Positions 25,507-36,908 of a stretch of DNA of 38,972 nucleotides are shown here, in pieces. The position numbers and the translations under genes were made by a program. A model generated the notes under the pieces. The model saw nothing but the letters and a program-made list of their open reading frames with translations. It was not told where the DNA came from and searched no databases. The DNA is taken from NCBI GenBank assembly GCA_016788565.1, contig JAEUSP010000082.1, positions 1 to 38,972 of the forward strand. The letters are read 5' to 3'. The DNA is from Chlorobiota bacterium (GTDB taxonomy: Bacteria; Bacteroidota; Ignavibacteria; OLB7). Within the stretch, counting starts at the first letter, position 1. Each line of letters starts with the position of its first letter.

Positions 25507-25645
25507 TCTGCTTCCACCAGCCTAACTTCCCAGAACCACCATCCCCATCCGGTGCATCATCTGGTGCAGTTTTGGGGTTGCAACGGCGCGGGCTTGTTCG
25601 GCTCCGCGCGCCAGCAGGCGGTCAAGTTCGGCGGGGTCCTGCATG
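25507..25645. repeat. Right copy of the 139-bp direct repeat
   Basis: This copy covers the intact trpS 3' end plus 15 bp downstream. It is identical to 17201-17339, and sequence on both sides differs between the copies. Confidence 0.9.
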
Positions 25646-26631
25646 AACTGTTGGTAGCGTTGGCGCACCGGCGTTAGCTCGGCAATCACCGCTTCGGCCA
25701 CCTTCAACTTCAAATCGCCGTAGCCGCGTGCGTTGGCAAAATCCAACTCCACCTGCTGGGTAGTGCGCCCGGTGATTGCACGGTAGATCGTGAGCAAGTT
25801 GTTCACCCCTGCGCGCTCTGGGTTTTCGGAGAAACGAATTTCGCCCGATGAATCCGTCACCGCACGTTTGAACGAGCGTTCGATTTCGGCAGGATCATCC
25901 AACAACCCAACGGCATGGCCCCGCACGCTGCTGGCACTTTTGGACATCTTGCTGGTGGGGTCATCCAGCCCCATAATCCGTGCCCCAACGGTTGGGATCA
26001 CCGGATCGGGAATCACAAACGTTGGCCCATCTTGGCCATACAACCTGTTGAACCGCTCGGCAATGTTGCGGGTTAGCTCAACGTGCTGTTTTTGGTCTTC
26101 CCCCACCGGAACCTGGTCGGCATCGTACAGCAGAATATCGGCAGCTTGCAGCACCGGGTAATCCAGCAATCCGGTGGAGACCGATTCCTGCTTGGCCGAT
26201 TTATCTTTGAACTGCGTCATCTTCTGCAACCAGCCAAGCGGGGTGATGCAGTTCAGCAACCAGCAGGCTTCGGCGTGCGCGCTGACGTGGCTTTGGATAA
26301 ACAGCGTGCTGCGGTCGGGATCAATCCCCGAAGCCAGATAGACCGCCGCAAGCGACCGGGTCCGTTTCCGCAGATCATCGGGGTCCTGGTGGATTGTCAC
26401 CGAGTGGAGGTCAACGATGCAGAAGAAGTTGATGCTTCCACTATCCTGCATCTGCACCCAACGCTTCACCGCGCCGATGTAGTTGCCCAAGTGTGGTTCG
26501 CCGGTTGGCTGCATTCCGCTGAACACCCGTTGTGGGCGGCCCAAGTCAGCCGCCGCTGGCGCGATTGAGTCTGTGATTGAGTCTGGTGTTGGCTGGGCCA
26601 CCGAGGCCAAGCCTTCTGCGTCTATTTCCAT
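25522..26631 (-). CDS. trpS: Tryptophanyl-tRNA synthetase, 369 aa
   Basis: Class I synthetase that charges tRNA-Trp with tryptophan in the cytoplasm. The HIGH-type motif is 'PTGEPHLGN' (His47, Asn50) and the KMSKS loop is at 228-232, both intact. 'GEDQKQHVELTRNIAERFN' is typical TrpRS. An N-terminal extension of about 30 residues precedes the usual start of the family near 'RVFSGMQPTG'. No clear ribosome-binding site precedes the ATG at 26631, and no better internal start exists before the catalytic core. Its last 40 codons are duplicated at 17201-17339. Essential and not in an obvious operon; the DinB-like gene lies 54 bp upstream of it. Confidence 0.97.
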   Translation of the reverse strand: MEIDAEGLASVAQPTPDSITDSIAPAAADLGRPQRVFSGMQPTGEPHLGNYIGAVKRWVQMQDSGSINFFCIVDLHSVTIHQDPDDLRKRTRSLAAVYLASGIDPDRSTLFIQSHVSAHAEACWLLNCITPLGWLQKMTQFKDKSAKQESVSTGLLDYPVLQAADILLYDADQVPVGEDQKQHVELTRNIAERFNRLYGQDGPTFVIPDPVIPTVGARIMGLDDPTSKMSKSASSVRGHAVGLLDDPAEIERSFKRAVTDSSGEIRFSENPERAGVNNLLTIYRAITGRTTQQVELDFANARGYGDLKLKVAEAVIAELTPVRQRYQQFMQDPAELDRLLARGAEQARAVATPKLHQMMHRMGMVVLGS

Positions 26632-26685
26632 GATATTTCTGTTCTTTGAGGTTGAAGATTGTAGCCCTTCCCCCCTGCCGCTTTT

Positions 26686-27234
26686 CTACGTCCCTGTTTC
26701 CCCCCGTTCCAAAGCACGGCGTAGCTGCGGGAAGTGGTACGGCTCGTGGTAGGCTGCCATTTGAAGCCAACCAAGCCCGTTCAGCTCACCAAAAAATGGA
26801 TGTGTGAAGCTAGCCGGATGCTGAAGCAACTGGCCGCTTTGCTGAAGCTGATCCAGAAGATGTTGGCGGCTTTGCCACAGCATGGCGATCAGTTCGTCGC
26901 GGCTCATCTGGCCACGCGGGCTAACCCGGTCGGGGGCGATAGCGCGGCCATCATCGCGCCGCTGGCCAGGGGCACTCGCCACGGTTCGCATTGTTTGCCC
27001 GTTGGCAATGTTGCGCACCCACGCCAGCATCCTTGCCACCGATTCCTCCACGCGGGCGATATGCTCAATCGTCTCGGCCCCGCTCCATTCATCGGCATCT
27101 GGCTTTGCAAACAGCACCGAATCGGACGCGGCATCAACCGCAGCAAGAAGCTCCAGACGTGAGGCTTCAAGGCGTTGCACGCACTCTTGGGAATCGCCAA
27201 GCGCGGCAAGGTTGGGAAGGTTTCCGTTGTTCAT
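26686..27234 (-). CDS. DinB-like putative metalloenzyme, 182 aa
   Basis: DinB_2-type four-helix protein. It has 'DEWSGAETIEHIARVEESVARML' with the first His ligand and 'LQMAAYHEPYHFPQLRRAL' with the other two. I start at ATG 27234 ('MNNGNLPNLAAL'), since the 33 extra codons upstream look like leader. The family includes bacillithiol- or mycothiol-type transferases and many unknowns; the substrate here is unknown. It is the second DinB-like protein in the window (with 4161-4811) but only distantly similar. It probably shares a transcript with trpS. Confidence 0.83.
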   Translation of the reverse strand: MNNGNLPNLAALGDSQECVQRLEASRLELLAAVDAASDSVLFAKPDADEWSGAETIEHIARVEESVARMLAWVRNIANGQTMRTVASAPGQRRDDGRAIAPDRVSPRGQMSRDELIAMLWQSRQHLLDQLQQSGQLLQHPASFTHPFFGELNGLGWLQMAAYHEPYHFPQLRRALERGETGT

Positions 27235-27347
27235 TGATGGCGTAGAGTACTGAAAGGAGAATGTGATAGCACGCAGAAGATACTTCTGTGTTCCTGTGGC
27301 TGGCGAACCGGGTAAAAAATCCCCGCCAACCATTGCGACAGCTGCCG

Positions 27348-27584
27348 CTACGGCATATACTGCACAGGGTGAGTTTCTTGCTGCGTGCCAATGGCCACAT
27401 ACAGCAGATAGACCCCGGCATCCAACGGCTGCGGCAGGGTTCGCAGGTCAAATTTCACGGTGTGCACACCCGGCTGGCAGACCCCCACGAAGATGGGGTG
27501 AATAGGGCGCGAACTTAAATCGCGCAGCTCGATGACGCATTGTTGGGGCGCGCCTTCCACAGAGAACGGGATCGTGAGTTCCAT
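27348..27584 (-). CDS. Small Ig-like/FlgD-like domain protein, 78 aa
   Basis: The short frame begins at ATG 27584 with AAGGAT at good spacing. It reads as a single beta-sandwich: 'LTIPFSVEGAPQQCVIELRD', 'GVHTVKFDLRTLPQPLDAGVYLLYVAIG'. This pattern ('VIELRD....G.H.V.FDL..L..GVYLL') is that of the Ig-like FlgD C-terminal and T9SS sorting domains, but it stands alone and lacks a signal peptide. It could be a remnant of a larger surface protein or a real small domain. A longer in-frame extension to 27923 is antisense to the permease gene and is rejected. Confidence 0.6.
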   Translation of the reverse strand: MELTIPFSVEGAPQQCVIELRDLSSRPIHPIFVGVCQPGVHTVKFDLRTLPQPLDAGVYLLYVAIGTQQETHPVQYMP

Positions 27585-27586
27585 TT

Positions 27587-27612
27587 GAGTATCCTTGCTG
27601 AGTATCCTTGCT
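27587..27612 (-). repeat. 13-bp tandem duplication carrying the ribosome-binding site
   Basis: GAGTATCCTTGCT occurs twice in tandem (plus strand). On the minus strand each copy contains AAGGAT, so the leader of the 78-aa gene has two candidate ribosome-binding sites; the closer one has the right spacing. Confidence 0.6.
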
Positions 27613-27665
27613 GAAATGACTGCTGACGGTACGGTGTAGAAATCCAACCGCAACAAAAATAACCG

Positions 27666-28460
27666 ATGCGATTGCTGAACCGCTATTTCACATTGTTGGC
27701 CGCGTACATGCGGGTAAACTGGCACGGTGCGTTGGAGTACCGCGCAAATTTTTTGTTCGAGACGCTGCTCTCGATTCTGGAAGTGGGGATGTACCTGTTT
27801 TACTGGAAGCTCTTCTTCGGGATTGCCGGCGGTGTTGGCGGGGCAAGCTACCAGCAGTTGGTGGCGTTGATTGCGTTCAACCATTGCATCTACGCCATGC
27901 TGGACACGGTGATGGGGAATCATATCTGGGATGCGTCGGGGTTAATCATCAAAGGGCAGTTCGATGTGTTGCTGGTTCAGCCGGCATCGCCAATTTTTCA
28001 GCTGTTTTTTTCCGGTGCGCAGCCGTTGCGTGCGGTCCAGTTGATCACCGGCACTGCGGTCTATTTTGCCATCATCCCGCTCACCCCCGAAAGCCTTGGG
28101 CTGTACCTGTTCGGGATCGTTGCTGGGGGGGTAATTTTTGGGTCGTGGCTGGTGGCAATCCACGCGCTCACGTTCCGGTTTGGGAATTACTTGATTGTGA
28201 TTAAGCTGATGTCGGTTATTCTGCATTTCGCAAAAAAACCGGCAACGATTTTTTCGGGGGCCGTGCGGTTGGTTCTGTACACCGTCATCCCCGCAGCATA
28301 TTTGGGAACCGTTCAAGCCGAGCAGGTGATGAATCCAGAGTGGGGAACAATCGGGGCGTTGGCAGCGGTGGCGGTGGTTACTCCATTTATTGCCAGCCTA
28401 ATTTTCCGGCGCGGTATGCGCCTGTACGAAAGCGGCAATTTGATTGGGGCGCGGATGTAG
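27666..28460 (+). CDS. ABC-2 family transporter permease, 264 aa
   Basis: An integral membrane protein with about six hydrophobic segments, including 'FETLLSILEVGMYLFYWKLFFG', 'LVALIAFNHCIYAMLD', 'LITGTAVYFAIIPL', 'LFGIVAGGVIFGSWLVAIHAL' and 'AVAVVTPFIASLIF'. Sequence style and length match the ABC-2 permease family of COG3694/DUF990 type (exporters of unknown, often multidrug or lipid, substrates). Such permeases normally come with an ATPase and a second permease; neither is adjacent, so it is an orphan here. It starts 81 bp from the divergent Ig-like gene. Confidence 0.83.
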   Translation: MRLLNRYFTLLAAYMRVNWHGALEYRANFLFETLLSILEVGMYLFYWKLFFGIAGGVGGASYQQLVALIAFNHCIYAMLDTVMGNHIWDASGLIIKGQFDVLLVQPASPIFQLFFSGAQPLRAVQLITGTAVYFAIIPLTPESLGLYLFGIVAGGVIFGSWLVAIHALTFRFGNYLIVIKLMSVILHFAKKPATIFSGAVRLVLYTVIPAAYLGTVQAEQVMNPEWGTIGALAAVAVVTPFIASLIFRRGMRLYESGNLIGARM

Positions 28461-28655
28461 GCGGCTGCAATGTTCCGGAAATTCTGGAAGCTCACCTACA
28501 ATTTGTGTGAGAAGTGAGCAAACGGGTAGGTAGAAGATCGGCAACTTCTCGGTTCGGTGGCTCCGCTCATACTTCGACGGGGCTCAGCATGAGCGGGGAC
28601 GATGTTGGGTGGTTCGGATCATAGTTTGCACACTAACTGTAGAGGAGCGGTTCTG
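28461..28655. other. Intergenic spacer with a REP-like repeat
   Basis: About 195 bp. It holds one REP-like copy (28553-28608) and otherwise nothing I can recognise. Confidence 0.6.
28553..28608. repeat. REP-like palindromic repeat, copy 5
   Basis: Same 'TTCGGTGGCTCCGCTCAT' left half and 'CTTCGACGGGGCTCAGC' loop as copies 3 and 4, but the right arm reads 'ATGAGCGGGG', a one-base change, with a diverged right flank. Confidence 0.75.
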
Positions 28656-28697
28656 AAAAAAAAGCGAACACCAGTTGAAGGTGCTCACTTTTTTTTA
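28656..28697 (-). terminator. Bidirectional intrinsic terminator
   Basis: A palindrome flanked by eight A on the left and eight T on the right, with two G-U-type mismatches in the stem. It serves the beta-barrel gene that stops at 28717 on the minus strand, and could also end rightward transcripts. Confidence 0.85.
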
Positions 28698-28716
28698 GAC
28701 GATTACGCCAAGCGGC

Positions 28717-29214
28717 TTAGAAGTAAAAATTCACCCCACCCTGCAATGCCAAATCGGTGCCGGTGTCATCAAGGAAGAAGATTTTGATGCCGCCCCAGGG
28801 TTGCAGTAACGAGCGTGGGTTTACCGTTACGCCGGCACCCAAGTTCAGCCGGAACCCGGTGTCGGTGAAGGACTGGCTGGCTGCTGAGTAAATATCAATG
28901 CGGCCCGCAAGGCCTGCCAAGACGAACGGCTCGATGGATGCGCCCTTCACAAGGAAGGTGTAGCGGGCGTTCAAGTCGGCAACAAGGCGGGTGGTGTTTG
29001 GGATGCCGAAAATCATCTCGGCCCCAGGCTCGAAAAAGATATTTGCGGCAACAGGAAATTCACCCAATGCCCCCACCATAAATCGGCCTTGATCTAGATA
29101 TAAGCCGATTTTGGGGCCAAACCCATATCCCTTTACCTGGCCAAATGCCGACGGTGCAGCGATGCTAATCAGCCCCAACAGGAGCAGCAGAGGAAGGATG
29201 CGATTCAGTTTCAT
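28717..29214 (-). CDS. Small predicted outer-membrane beta-barrel protein, 165 aa
   Basis: The start at 29214 opens a signal peptide (MKLNRILPLLLLLGLISIAA, cleavage near 'AFGQ'). The frame continues upstream without coding character, so a longer start is rejected. The mature part alternates strands: 'GYGFGPKIGLYL', 'FMVGALGEFPV', 'LVADLNARYTFLV', 'PFVLAGLAGRIDI', 'FRLNLGAGVTV', 'PWGGIKIFFL' and 'LALQGGVNFYF'. It ends on an aromatic residue, as outer-membrane barrels do for BAM recognition. It is an OmpW/OmpX-sized eight-strand barrel of unknown role. It lies 189 bp downstream of the clpC stop, beyond the clpC terminator, so it is likely transcribed on its own. Confidence 0.8.
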   Translation of the reverse strand: MKLNRILPLLLLLGLISIAAPSAFGQVKGYGFGPKIGLYLDQGRFMVGALGEFPVAANIFFEPGAEMIFGIPNTTRLVADLNARYTFLVKGASIEPFVLAGLAGRIDIYSAASQSFTDTGFRLNLGAGVTVNPRSLLQPWGGIKIFFLDDTGTDLALQGGVNFYF

Positions 29215-29344
29215 GCGGACGGTGTGAACGGTTGTTGAACGGTTGGTTGTTGGTGCTGGGCAACGGTGCGGCTTCCTTGTTCGCGGTGTTTCGGTTAGGC
29301 TGTTCATCAGTAGGCTGTTCATGTGGAACGGGGCGCAAGCTAAC

Positions 29345-29377
29345 AAAAATCCCGGGCGTGCGATGCACACCCGGGAT
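29345..29377 (-). terminator. Intrinsic terminator of clpC
   Basis: A 13-bp stem with one mismatch (29349-29361 with 29365-29377) and a 3-nt loop, followed on the minus strand by TTTTT. It begins 26 bp after the clpC stop. Confidence 0.88.
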
Positions 29378-29402
29378 ATTCAGTTCTGGCTTGCTGGTTC
29401 TT

Positions 29403-32048
<2,646 letters not shown>

Positions 32049-32586
32049 TGCTTCTCTCTTGATCCTTCCACGCCCGTTCCGCACGGTTGGTTGTTGGCGG
32101 CTCGGCAGGCGATGGTGTGAAGTTTGTAGTTGTTGGTTCCCCAACTCATGCTTATTAACGTTTGAACCGAGCATTCAGTGCAATCCGCCAGATCAGCATC
32201 TCCCCTTCTGCGGTCCCCGTTCAGCGATGACGTTCGGTGGTTTCTCCCCGCCGCCCCCAATCATCACGCTCCATTCTTTGGCAGGGACACAACGGGTGGG
32301 GCTTGGTAACATCGCCACAAAAAATCTTTGGATGCCCCCCCGCCAATCGCTCTTGCATCAATATACAGCCAAGCACGGCTGGGGCTTCAGAAAAAAAAAA
32401 CTTGAGGGCGAGAAATGGGGCGGGGATAGGCGAAGGGGGGGGGCAGAACTCCACCACCGTCATCGTCGCGTCATTTCTTCCGCCCACTACGGGGCTATGC
32501 AACCGAAATGTTTTCGTGATCCCCAAGGCTTACGCCATTGGGCTATGCTGGCTTCCGCCCCATTCGGGGCTTTGGTGGATTCGGGG
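32049..32586. other. Long intergenic region upstream of clpC
   Basis: About 540 bp without a convincing gene; frames here are short or run antisense into res. It must hold the clpC promoter. A homopolymer A10 (about 32391-32400) and a G-run (about 32437-32445) are visible. A stretch at about 32515-32575 ('AGGCTTACGCCATTGGGC' and 'CGCCCCATTCGGGGC') resembles an interspersed repeat I recall from unrelated genomes, but only one copy is here. Confidence 0.5.
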
Positions 32587-32650
32587 TTCGGTGGCTCCGC
32601 TTCATACTTCGACAGGCTCAGCATGAGCGGGAGGCTACATTCGCTGGAAA
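32587..32650. repeat. REP-like palindromic repeat, copy 6 (degenerate)
   Basis: It retains 'TTCGGTGGCTCCGCT' and 'CTTCGACAGGCTCAGCATGAGCGGGAG', but with a one-base insertion in the left arm and changes in the right. It abuts the heptamer array at 32658, the same pairing as at 19758-20125. Confidence 0.72.
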
Positions 32651-32657
32651 CTCCAAG

Positions 32658-32783
32658 ATTCGACATTCGACATTCGACATTCGGCATTCGACATTCGGCA
32701 TTCGACATTCGACATTCGACATTCGACATTCGACATTCGGCATTCGGCATTCGACATTCGACATTCGGCAATCGGCAATCGGC
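32658..32783. repeat. Heptanucleotide tandem array, 18 units
   Basis: Units are ATTCGAC (11), ATTCGGC (5) and AATCGGC (2), in perfect 7-bp phase over 126 bp with no indel. It resembles the short tandem heptanucleotide repeats of cyanobacteria in design, though not in sequence. Because 7 is not a multiple of 3, all six frames cycle; resulting frames full of 'RHSTFDI' or 'CRMSNVE' repeats are artefacts. It lies between clpC and res, next to REP copy 6. Confidence 0.9.
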
Positions 32784-32799
32784 AATCCAACAGTTCTGT

Positions 32800-35700
32800 T
32801 CAAGCCACAATCTCCATCAGCCTTCCGAAGTTGTCCACCACGTCGTACTTGACTTGCTCCGGGGCGAAACGGCGGTTCATTTCGTCGAAGAACTTGCGGG
32901 CGCAGGTGATTTTTGTCTTTTCAATCTCACGCAACTCCATTGTGGAGACTGTCCCTTTGGTTTCGGCCACGAAGTAGATGTGCTTGACGCTCCCTTCGGT
33001 GAAAGCAATGGCCCAGTCGGGGTTGTAGTCGCCGACCGGTGTTGGGATCAGGAAACCACGCGGCAGCTTGGCATAGACTACCACCTGATTGGCCGTGTCC
33101 AGCCCTTGCACAAACTCCCGCTCCACCTTCGAATCTGTCAGCACGTAATCGTAGATATGCCGCTGAAGCTTTTGGCCGGCATTGCTGAAGTCCTGCTTGG
33201 TTTGCCCTGCGGTGAAGATGTCCATATCGAATTTCTCCTCAACCGGATCGTAGGTTAGATGCTCGATGATGATGGTCGCCTTCTGCTCGTTGATCAACCG
33301 CACGGCCTGGGCAATGAAGCCCTCAGGGTTGGTCTTGAATTGCGCGAATACGTCATCGTTCAGGCCCTTCAAAATATCTGCTACCGTTGCGCGCGTCAGC
33401 TGGGTCCCTTCGGCCAGCTTGCCAATCAGGTCGTATTTCACTGCTGAGTGAGGCGACTGATTGCTGTACTCAACTTCTGTTTCCACAACCTTGAAGCCCT
33501 GGCCACGCTTCAGCGCGTCTGCCGTTATCTGGTCGGTCTGCTGGCCTTCCACAATGGTGTATTGCAGCGGCGTGACCCGCAAGCCGTTGTCCTTGTTGTT
33601 AAGCGCGGCCACGGCATTGCCGATAAGTTCGCTGGAATCGAACGCCACGCTGTAGGCCGCTTTGCGGTTGATCCGTTGCCACAACGCCTTGAACTCCTGC
33701 TTCTGGAAATTGGCGTTCAACGGGTTCTTCTTGGGCCGCCGGTCGTCGGTGATTTCCGGCAGCTGGCTTTCGCTGAAAACGCTGTCAATCAGCTGGAACA
33801 CCTGCTCGGCGTGCGGCGCAAGCTCCGGCGGCAGCGCGGCCAACGCCCCTTCCTTCTTGGCCTGGTGGTAGCTGCTGGTGATGTAGTCGGCGTCGTCGGT
33901 GTAGTCGTGCTTCAGCAGATATTTATAGATCTGCTTGGCCATCTGCGGCGTGACTTGAAGGTCGCCAGCTGCGGTCTTCAGCACCTTGCCGGTGAAGTAG
34001 GCTTCGTTTGCCAGGCGCGGCCGTGCAGAAAGGGATTCGCTGATGTCCTTCTGCAGCGCGTCCACAAACTCCTTGTAGCTTTCGCTGGCCACCACCGTCA
34101 GCACGTTCACATCGTGGACCGTGGCCGGGTGATCCATTCGGTCGCCACTTTGGTTTACCGACAACCGCAAACCACGCCCCACTTCCTGCCGGCGCGAAAT
34201 GGTGTTGTCGCTGTGCTTCAACGTGCAGATCACGAACACGTTCGGGTTGTCCCAGCCTTCGCGCAGTGCCGAGTGCGAAAAGATGAACCGCACCGGCTCG
34301 GCCAGCGCCAGCAGCCGCTCCTTGTCTTTCAAGATCAAATCATACGCATCCACGTCGTCCGATAACCCTGCGTTCTCGCCACGCGCGGCAACCGTGGGGT
34401 CGGCCAGCCGCTTGCTTTTTTTGTCAATGGAGAAATATCCGCTGTGGGTTTTTCCGACGGGAATACCGTTCAGATAGTCGTGGTAACGTGAAGAGTGAGA
34501 AGTCACGTTTTCATCACTCACTCTTCCCAATTCACTCTTCACCATTTCTTCGTATTCTTCCTCGAAGATGCGGGCGTACTCCCCTTTCTCGTCGGGCGTG
34601 GCGTAGTCGCGGTACTTGGCAACTTCATCAATGAAGAACAACGTCAGCACCTTCACCCCTTGCTGGAACAGCGCTTGCTCCTTCTCGAAATGGGCCTGAA
34701 TCGCCTCCCGAATTTGGATGCGGCGCAGTGCGGTCTCGGTAACGTCGCCGGTGGCATCCCCCACGGTCAGCTCAAGGCCGTTGGTGAAACTCACGGTGTC
34801 GGTGTTGGCGTTGATGTCGGCCACCACGAAGCCAACGCGGTATTGGTCTAACTGGTTGGAAAGGTCGAACAAATTGTCCCCCTTCCCCAGCTTCCGCACC
34901 ACACGCTTAATCTGGCCCGCGGCCAATTTCTGCTCGAACTCCACCCGCGCTTGCGGCGGGTTCTTGCTGGAAATTTCGATGGACTGCAGATAGAGGTATC
35001 CCGCCGTTCCGGCCAGCCCTTTCACGGCAATTCCCCGCACCGCAATTTTCTTTACCAACTTCTGGTTGTAGGCATCCAGCGCGTCCAAACGGTGAACCTT
35101 GTTGTGGGTGGTTTTGTGGGTGGCCGAGTAGCGCAACACCATCAGCGGCTTGAAGTTGGTCAGCGAGTCCAGGGTCTTCCCCCCTTCCATTTTCTGCGGC
35201 TCGTCCAGAATCAGAATGGGCCGGTTGGCGCTGATTACGTCAATCGGTTTGCGCGACTGGAAGTCGTCTAACTCCTCGTAGATGCGCCGGTTTTCCTTGC
35301 CGGTGGCGTTGAACGCCTGGACGTTAATCACCATCACGTTAATCCCCGCGTCGGACGAAAAACTTTCTAAGTGATGCAGCTGCTTGGAGTTGTAGATAAA
35401 AAACCGCGCCTTCTTCTGGTAGCTCTCCAGAAAATGCTCGGCGGTGATTTCCAGCGACTTCGCCACCCCTTCGCGGATGGCTATGCTGGGGACCACAATG
35501 ATGAACTTGCTCCAACCATACCGCTTGTTCAGCTCGAAAATGGTTTTGATGTAGCAGTAAGTTTTCCCGGTCCCCGTCTCCATCTCCACATCCAGATTGA
35601 CCCCGGCCACTTTGGTTTTTACCAGCGTTTCCGATAGCGGCAGGTTCTGCTCGCGCTGAACGTTGTGGATGTTTTCCAGCAGCTGTGTTTCCGGCAACAC

Positions 35701-35883
35701 AAGGTCGGCGTTCTTGAAACCAGCGTCGGCAAGCAGTCTCTCGTTCCCCATTCTGTTGGCTTTGCCCGGGTCCACGCGGTAGCTGATGGCTTCGGCGGAT
35801 GCCGGGGGTTGCCCCGTAAAACAATTCACCACCGCTTGCACCGCGGCGGTCTGGTAGGCTTGGGTTTTGAATTTGAGTTTCAT
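32800..35883 (-). CDS. res: Type III restriction enzyme, helicase/nuclease (Res) subunit, 1027 aa
   Basis: A superfamily-2 helicase with Walker A 'METGTGKT' (101-108) and Walker B box 'DEPQ' (227-230), the usual DEAH-variant of type III Res. Motif VI 'QEVGRGLRL' lies further on. The C-terminal nuclease domain has 'PDW' (955-956) and 'AETKG' (Glu974, Lys976), an intact PD...ExK site. The length is normal and no frameshift is seen, so it is probably active. Res acts with Mod to translocate along and cut DNA with unmethylated sites in opposite orientation. The ATG overlaps the stop of the upstream DUF1016 gene by 4 bp, implying coupling. Its first 57 bp are repeated at 37457-37513. Confidence 0.95.
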   Translation of the reverse strand: MKLKFKTQAYQTAAVQAVVNCFTGQPPASAEAISYRVDPGKANRMGNERLLADAGFKNADLVLPETQLLENIHNVQREQNLPLSETLVKTKVAGVNLDVEMETGTGKTYCYIKTIFELNKRYGWSKFIIVVPSIAIREGVAKSLEITAEHFLESYQKKARFFIYNSKQLHHLESFSSDAGINVMVINVQAFNATGKENRRIYEELDDFQSRKPIDVISANRPILILDEPQKMEGGKTLDSLTNFKPLMVLRYSATHKTTHNKVHRLDALDAYNQKLVKKIAVRGIAVKGLAGTAGYLYLQSIEISSKNPPQARVEFEQKLAAGQIKRVVRKLGKGDNLFDLSNQLDQYRVGFVVADINANTDTVSFTNGLELTVGDATGDVTETALRRIQIREAIQAHFEKEQALFQQGVKVLTLFFIDEVAKYRDYATPDEKGEYARIFEEEYEEMVKSELGRVSDENVTSHSSRYHDYLNGIPVGKTHSGYFSIDKKSKRLADPTVAARGENAGLSDDVDAYDLILKDKERLLALAEPVRFIFSHSALREGWDNPNVFVICTLKHSDNTISRRQEVGRGLRLSVNQSGDRMDHPATVHDVNVLTVVASESYKEFVDALQKDISESLSARPRLANEAYFTGKVLKTAAGDLQVTPQMAKQIYKYLLKHDYTDDADYITSSYHQAKKEGALAALPPELAPHAEQVFQLIDSVFSESQLPEITDDRRPKKNPLNANFQKQEFKALWQRINRKAAYSVAFDSSELIGNAVAALNNKDNGLRVTPLQYTIVEGQQTDQITADALKRGQGFKVVETEVEYSNQSPHSAVKYDLIGKLAEGTQLTRATVADILKGLNDDVFAQFKTNPEGFIAQAVRLINEQKATIIIEHLTYDPVEEKFDMDIFTAGQTKQDFSNAGQKLQRHIYDYVLTDSKVEREFVQGLDTANQVVVYAKLPRGFLIPTPVGDYNPDWAIAFTEGSVKHIYFVAETKGTVSTMELREIEKTKITCARKFFDEMNRRFAPEQVKYDVVDNFGRLMEIVA
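35827..35883 (-). repeat. Res 5'-end repeat, intact copy
   Basis: The first 19 codons of res. Identical over 57 bp to 37457-37513, where the copy follows the other DUF1016 gene with the same 4-bp ATGA overlap. Confidence 0.88.
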
Positions 35884-36899
35884 TCTTCTCCGGCTTCTCG
35901 TAGGGTCTGTTCTATTTCACGCCGCAGCTCCTCCCTGTCCGGCAGGTATAGCTGGTACTTCTGCACAAAAAGCTGGCTGTTCATCTGGTAGGTGGCGTAT
36001 TCCACCAGCAGTTCGTCCTTGCTGCGACTGAGGATGATGCCAATGGGTGGCTGGTCGTCGGGCATGTTTTCTTCCTTGGCGAAGTAGCCCAGATAGAGAT
36101 TCATCTGCCCGATGTCGTAGTGCTGAATGCTCCCCATCTTCAGGTCAATTAAAACGAAGCAGCGCAGGATACGGTGGTAAAACACCAAGTCCACCTTGTA
36201 GTGCGTGTTGCTTACAGTGATGCGGTATTGCCGCCCCACAAACGTGAACCCTTTGCCCAGTTCCAGCAAGAACTGTTGCAAGTGCTGACTTAAGGCCTGT
36301 TCCAACTGCGTTTCCGACACCTGCCCGAATTCCGGGATTTTGAGAAACTCGAACACATAGGGCTCGCGCAGTAAGTCTTCGGGTTGTGCGACCACTTGCC
36401 CCTGCTGCGCCAGTTGCAAAATGCCCGCTTTGTCCTTGCTGGCCGCCAGACGCAGGAACAGAGACGCGGCCTTTTGCCGCTTCAGTTCGGCCACCGACCA
36501 GCGTTCCTGAATGGCTTGTTGTTCATAAAAACTGCGTTCCAGCGGATCGTCGAGCATCAGGAGTTCCACATAATGCGACCAGCTCAATAGGTCAGACGGC
36601 GTCTGACCTATTGGGTAGCGCAGGTACAACAGACGCATGTAGATCAGATTGCTGCGGCTGAAGCCCTTGCCGTGACGTAAGCGCAGATCCGTCGCCAGCT
36701 GGCTCATCAGACTTGCACCGTATTCAGCCCGCTCTTTGCCCCCCTGCTCAAACTCCACAATCTGTCGCCCCACCTGCCAGTAGGTGCGTACCAACTGCGT
36801 GTTTACGGCTTGCAGTGCCGCACCGCGACCTGCTGTGTAGGTATTGGAGATTTGCTCCAACAAGCCCTGATAGGTGGCATTTTGCACAAGTTCGCTCAC
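35880..36899 (-). CDS. DUF1016/YhcG-family PD-(D/E)XK nuclease, variant A, 339 aa
   Basis: The N-terminal DUF1016_N part (about 1-170) includes '[18 protein letters not shown]', '[21 protein letters not shown]' and '[10 protein letters not shown]'. The C-terminal PD-(D/E)XK domain has Asp237 ('[10 protein letters not shown]') and 'IDLK' (Asp252, Lys254), with Asp in place of the usual Glu. The family is often found in restriction and defence loci; its role within type III R-M is not settled. The GTG start at 36899 has GAGG eight bases upstream, overlapping the stop of the mod remnant. Its stop overlaps the res start by 4 bp. It contains a perfect 27-bp palindrome (36586-36612) encoding part of '[11 protein letters not shown]'. 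It differs clearly from variant B, although the catalytic residues fall at the same positions. Confidence 0.9.
   Translation of the reverse strand: MSELVQNATYQGLLEQISNTYTAGRGAALQAVNTQLVRTYWQVGRQIVEFEQGGKERAEYGASLMSQLATDLRLRHGKGFSRSNLIYMRLLYLRYPIGQTPSDLLSWSHYVELLMLDDPLERSFYEQQAIQERWSVAELKRQKAASLFLRLAASKDKAGILQLAQQGQVVAQPEDLLREPYVFEFLKIPEFGQVSETQLEQALSQHLQQFLLELGKGFTFVGRQYRITVSNTHYKVDLVFYHRILRCFVLIDLKMGSIQHYDIGQMNLYLGYFAKEENMPDDQPPIGIILSRSKDELLVEYATYQMNSQLFVQKYQLYLPDREELRREIEQTLREAGEE
36586..36612. repeat. Perfect 27-bp palindrome inside a coding region
   Basis: Two 13-bp arms around a single central base. It encodes residues near 96-104 of the variant A nuclease and is read through in frame. 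The core 'GTCAGACGGC' differs from the Neisseria uptake sequence (GCCGTCTGAA, reverse complement) by one base, probably by chance. Confidence 0.7.
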
Positions 36900-36908
36900 T
36901 GTACAACC

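Noticed and set aside
32658-32783. Array mistaken for a CRISPR
   Set aside because: The units are 7 bp with no spacers, and no cas gene is present.
32487-32810. Minus-strand frames of 'CRMSNVE/CRMPNVE' repeats
   Set aside because: These are the heptamer array read in a frame; a 7-bp unit cycles frames and gives repeats without selection for protein.
32059-33258. A 399-codon plus-strand frame that runs through the heptamer array into res antisense
   Set aside because: Its centre is only the translated heptamer array ('RHSTFDI' repeats) and its end is antisense to res.
33448-34365. Long plus-strand frame antisense to res
   Set aside because: Shadow of the res coding strand; it has no recognisable domain, and res itself has intact helicase and nuclease motifs.
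36591-36600. Near match to a Neisseria DNA-uptake sequence
   Set aside because: One base differs, the match is within a perfect palindrome in coding sequence, and only this site occurs in the window, so it gives no evidence of neisserial origin.
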